From NCBI GenBank assembly GCA_021800255.1, contig JAJYZC010000029.1:1-39844 (forward strand): a stretch of 39,844 nt of DNA. The letters run 5' to 3'. The notes beneath the pieces are model-generated. The model had not been told where the DNA came from, did no database searches, and saw only the letters and a program-made list of their open reading frames with translations. Positions 34,463 to 39,844 of this stretch are shown piece after piece. Source of the stretch: Acidobacteriota bacterium. Lineage in GTDB: Bacteria; Acidobacteriota; Terriglobia; Terriglobales; Acidobacteriaceae. The position numbers and the translations under genes are program-made. Within the stretch, counting starts at the first letter, position 1; every line of letters starts with the position of its first letter.

Positions 34463-35047
34463 ATGGCCCTGGAAACCGAGATCAAATTCCGTGTCGCCGG
34501 CCTCGCCGGCCTTGCGCGGCGCCTGGAGACTGCCGGTTTCCGTCTCGTCACTCCCCGCGCCTTTGAGAGCAACGTCCTCTACGACACCCCGGACCGCCAG
34601 ATGCGCGCCCGCACCGAGATTCTGCGCATCCGCAACTACAACGGCCGCTGGACTCTGACCCACAAGCGCCTTCCCGCCTATGGCCCAGGCGAAGACACGC
34701 ACAAGCACCGCGTCGAAACCGAAACCGATGTCGCCGACGGCAGCGCGCTGGCTGAGGTCTTTCTTTCTCTCGGTCTTGTGGCCGCCTTCCGCTACGAAAA
34801 GTGGCGCACGGAGTGGAGCGACGGCGAGGGTCACTGCATGGTGGATGAAACCCCCATCGGCAACTATGCCGAACTCGAAGGCTCGTCCGCATGGATCGAC
34901 CGCACTGCGGCCCGTCTCGGAGTCGCGCCTTCTGAGTACATCACCCTCAGCTACGGCCGCCTTTTCGATTTCTGGCGCGAGCAGCACCACTCCGCCGCTG
35001 AGGACCTCACCTTCGCCGCCGTTTCCCAGACCTCTTCGCCGCGCTGA
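34463..35047 (+). CDS. CYTH-domain protein (class IV adenylate cyclase-like)
   Basis: A 194-residue protein with the CYTH signature ExExK at residues 4-8 (ETEIK) followed by alternating beta strands rich in charged residues (SNVLYDTPDRQMRARTEILRIRNYNG, TLTHKRLPAYGPG, HKHRVETETDV, RYEKWRTEWSDG, CMVDETPIGNYAELEG). These line a tunnel that binds triphosphates and metal ions. Family members act as adenylate cyclases, thiamine triphosphatases or polyphosphatases; the substrate cannot be told. ATG at 34463 places ExExK directly at the N-terminus, which is typical; the frame extends upstream. Probably cotranscribed with asnS. Confidence 0.87.
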   Translation: MALETEIKFRVAGLAGLARRLETAGFRLVTPRAFESNVLYDTPDRQMRARTEILRIRNYNGRWTLTHKRLPAYGPGEDTHKHRVETETDVADGSALAEVFLSLGLVAAFRYEKWRTEWSDGEGHCMVDETPIGNYAELEGSSAWIDRTAARLGVAPSEYITLSYGRLFDFWREQHHSAAEDLTFAAVSQTSSPR

Positions 35048-35408
35048 TGAGCGCCTGCGGCTCTGCCGCGTTCCATGCGCCTGTTCCCATTCCCTTCGTC
35101 ATCAAGCCTTCAAAATCAGCTCGCGGTAATCCTGCCGGCGCCGATAGCCTCCTTGAGGCGCTGCCGGCCGCACCAGGACCAAGGGCCAGTGAATTCGAGG
35201 CACTCTCAGCTATGCTGCCGCGGGGCACCCACCGTTTCCTTCCCGAAGCCGCGCGGCCCGCTGCTGGCCGCGCAGGGATGCTCGTGTGTGCCGCGCTTGC
35301 AGCGGAAAGCTGTTTCTTGCGCGCTCCACGCGGCATGAGACTGCATTTGTGTATCTGTCTCAAGCTAAAATGAGAAGTAGATCAGGCTGGCAGAACAGCC
35401 CTCGCGCT
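35048..35408 (+). other. 361-base intergenic stretch before the CpaE-like gene
   Basis: I see no convincing gene here: plus-strand frames present have Cys-rich, low-quality translations. The only structure is a short dyad, TGAGAC and GTCTCA at 35336-35362 (6 bp, 15-base loop), followed by AAGCTAAAAT, which could belong to a promoter of the next gene. Confidence 0.4.
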
Positions 35409-36608
35409 ATGTCAGACGCAAAACAGATGGAGCACGTCCCTGGTGGACGCATCTTGTCCGTTGCGCTTATCGGCCCAGACGAGCAGCGCCGCAAGTCGGT
35501 GGCTGGGGTTCTGAGTTCCCGCGCCGACCTGCGTCTCAGCGAGCTCCCTTCCTTCCCTCCCAGCCTTGACAAGCTCCTCCAATCCCTTGCGCACCAGTTC
35601 GACGTCATCCTAGTGGACGCCGACAGCGATCCCGATTACGCCTTCGCGCTGGTGGAAAAGGCGAGCGCCGCCGGCCTCGCCTGCATGATGGCCTACTCGG
35701 CGCAGGCCGAGGTCAAACTCGCTATCCGCTTCATGCGCGCCGGCGCCCGCGAATTCTTTACCTTTCCTCTTGACCCCGCCGAGGTTGGCGCCGCTCTGGC
35801 GCGCGTCTCCATCTCCAGTCAGACGCCGCAACAGGCTGCCAAGATTCTGGGCCGTACATTCGTCTTTCTGGGCACGAAAGGCGGTTGCGGCGTCACCACT
35901 CTGGCCGCCAATTTTGCGCTCGTGCTGGCCCAAGAATCTGAGGGCAATACCCTGCTCATCGATCTCGGCCTTCCTCTCGGCGATGCCGCCATCAACCTGG
36001 GCATCTCCGCCACCTACTCTGTAGCCTATGCGCTCCAGGATTCCGGCCGCCTGGACGCCAACTTCCTCTCTACCCTTGTCACTCGCCACGACTCGGGATT
36101 GTCAGTGCTCGCCGCCCCAACAGAATTCTCGAAGACTCAGCCGCAGCGGGAGGCCTTTGACAAATTACAGGCCGTCGCGCGTCAGAGCTTCGATTATGTC
36201 GTGGTCGATGCCGGATCCAGAATCGACCTCATGGACTCTGCGTTCTTTGAGGAATCGGCTACTGTTTTCCTTGTCACCCAGGTCGGCATCTCGGAGTTGC
36301 GCAACGCCAATCGCATGATCTCCCAGTTCTTTACCACCCGCGGCCGCAATCTCCAGATTGTGCTTAACCGCTATAAGCCCAATGATCTTCTGTTGGACGA
36401 AAAGCAGATTGACAAGGCTCTCACCCGCCCCGCGCAATGGAAGATCCCCGACGACTACGCCGCCGCGCGCAGAACCCGCGACACAGCCACTCCCGTGGCG
36501 CTCGTTGACTCAGCGCTCTCACAGGCCATCCACCAGATGGCAAGGACCACCTGCGGCTTACCCGCTTCAAAAAACGGAAGGAAGGGTCTGTTTAGCTTCC
36601 TGCGCTGA
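35409..36608 (+). CDS. CpaE/TadZ-like pilus-assembly ATPase (MinD/ParA superfamily)
   Basis: A 399-residue protein with an N-terminal receiver-like domain (about 15-130; ILSVALIGPDEQRRKSVAGVLSS, FDVILVDADSD) and a MinD/ParA-type ATPase from about 148. The deviant Walker A KGGCGVTT (157-164) lacks the usual second Lys and matches the KGGxGxTT form of CpaE/TadZ; DYVVVDAGS and VLNRYKPND are the other ATPase blocks. In Flp/Tad pili TadZ localises the assembly machine at the pole. No other tad genes are visible. ATG at 35409 is chosen (MSDAKQM); 35370 is an alternative. The gene ends nine bases from the secA stop (convergent). Confidence 0.87.
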   Translation: MSDAKQMEHVPGGRILSVALIGPDEQRRKSVAGVLSSRADLRLSELPSFPPSLDKLLQSLAHQFDVILVDADSDPDYAFALVEKASAAGLACMMAYSAQAEVKLAIRFMRAGAREFFTFPLDPAEVGAALARVSISSQTPQQAAKILGRTFVFLGTKGGCGVTTLAANFALVLAQESEGNTLLIDLGLPLGDAAINLGISATYSVAYALQDSGRLDANFLSTLVTRHDSGLSVLAAPTEFSKTQPQREAFDKLQAVARQSFDYVVVDAGSRIDLMDSAFFEESATVFLVTQVGISELRNANRMISQFFTTRGRNLQIVLNRYKPNDLLLDEKQIDKALTRPAQWKIPDDYAAARRTRDTATPVALVDSALSQAIHQMARTTCGLPASKNGRKGLFSFLR

Positions 36609-36617
36609 CTCGCTGCC

Positions 36618-39623
<3,006 letters not shown>

Positions 39624-39721
39624 AGAGTGCTCCGTTTACCAGTTTAAATCCAGGCGGGCAAACGCATGTTGCCGCGGATTTTCGTCTTCCGCTCCAATGC
39701 AGACCGCCTTCCCGGCGCCGG

Positions 39722-39745
39722 CAGGGCAAACGCATCTTAAACGCT
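39722..39745 (+). repeat. Possible left inverted-repeat end of an insertion sequence
   Basis: CAGGGCAAACGCATCTTAAACG starts at 39722, 60 bases before a transposase-like reading frame. Its form is like the ends of ISAs1-family elements. A related word, GGGCAAACGCATGTTG, occurs at 39656-39672. The right end and target repeats are outside the window, so this is tentative. Confidence 0.4.
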
Positions 39746-39781
39746 ATATGCAGAGCGGGATAGAGAGGTTGAGATGGGGAC

Positions 39782-39844
39782 ATGGAGAGTCCCCTGAAGT
39801 ACTTTGCCGAGATGAAAGACCCGCGTGTGGAGCGAACGCGGGAG
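39782..39844 (+). mobile_element. Start of an ISAs1-family transposase gene (cut by window edge)
   Basis: ATG at 39782 opens MESPLKYFAEMKDPRVERTRE, which runs off the window. The pattern FAEMKDPRVERTRE matches the N-terminal region of ISAs1-family transposases (YFADLPDPRxxRTRRH type), the domain before the DDE core. This is only 21 codons, so the family call is by motif. It lies 158 bases from secA, with no other gene between. Confidence 0.65.

Noticed and set aside
35047-35373. A plus-strand frame of 108 codons between the CYTH and CpaE-like genes
   Set aside because: Low-quality, Ala/Arg/Pro/Cys-rich translation, no ribosome binding site, no known pattern.

Overview
This GC-rich window reads as a chromosomal segment of an Acidobacteriota bacterium, probably class Terriglobia. 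The best clues are a von Willebrand factor A protein of the type expanded in acidobacteria, a secretin with TPR and cohesin domains beside lone GspG-like pseudopilins, a pair of DUF507 genes, a DUF2911 protein, and gene starts that often use GTG or TTG after a clear Shine-Dalgarno. Taxonomy is inferred from gene content only.

Layout. 1-2757: methyl-cycle block, with metF (cut by the window edge) and ahcY on the minus strand and a divergent ArsR-methyltransferase fusion regulator; a dyad between them is a candidate operator. 2795-5553 (minus): MerR regulator, secreted VWA protein, smpB. 5650-10150 (plus): secretin-cohesin fusion, two pseudopilins, an unknown protein. 10279-13841 (plus): a 48-codon leader frame that overlaps the start of a Pit phosphate transporter, then a membrane glycosyltransferase. 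13968-14513 (minus): DUF2911 protein. 14656-19221 (plus): methylcitrate cycle operon prpB-prpC-prpD, interrupted by an AT-richer gene for a HEPN-like protein. 19475-21700 (minus): der GTPase and a VapBC-type toxin-antitoxin pair with a perfect dyad at its start. 21845-24209 (plus): small unknown gene and a DinG-family helicase. 24345-25763 (minus): two overlapping DUF507 genes and a Crp/Fnr regulator. 26201-31930 (plus): secreted unknown protein, then an ABC-2 cluster (ATPase, permease, GldG-like protein, DUF4340 protein). 32037-32780 (minus): XRE-cupin regulator. 33026-36608 (plus): asnS, a CYTH protein, a CpaE/TadZ-like ATPase. 36618-39623 (minus): secA. 39782-39844: first codons of an ISAs1-like transposase.

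The most unusual signal is a family of short palindromic elements of 114-127 bp, present four times (13838-13964, 19359-19478, 25891-26004, 30420-30536). They share inverted ends built on GGCATTTTCGGA and fall into two subfamilies with different central hairpins. Two copies supply the TAA stop codon of the neighbouring gene from their terminal CTAAAGCAT. No transposase for them lies in the window. Other points of interest are the regulator of the SAH cycle with its operator, the HEPN-like gene inside the prp operon, the leader frame of pit, and the secretin-cohesin fusion.
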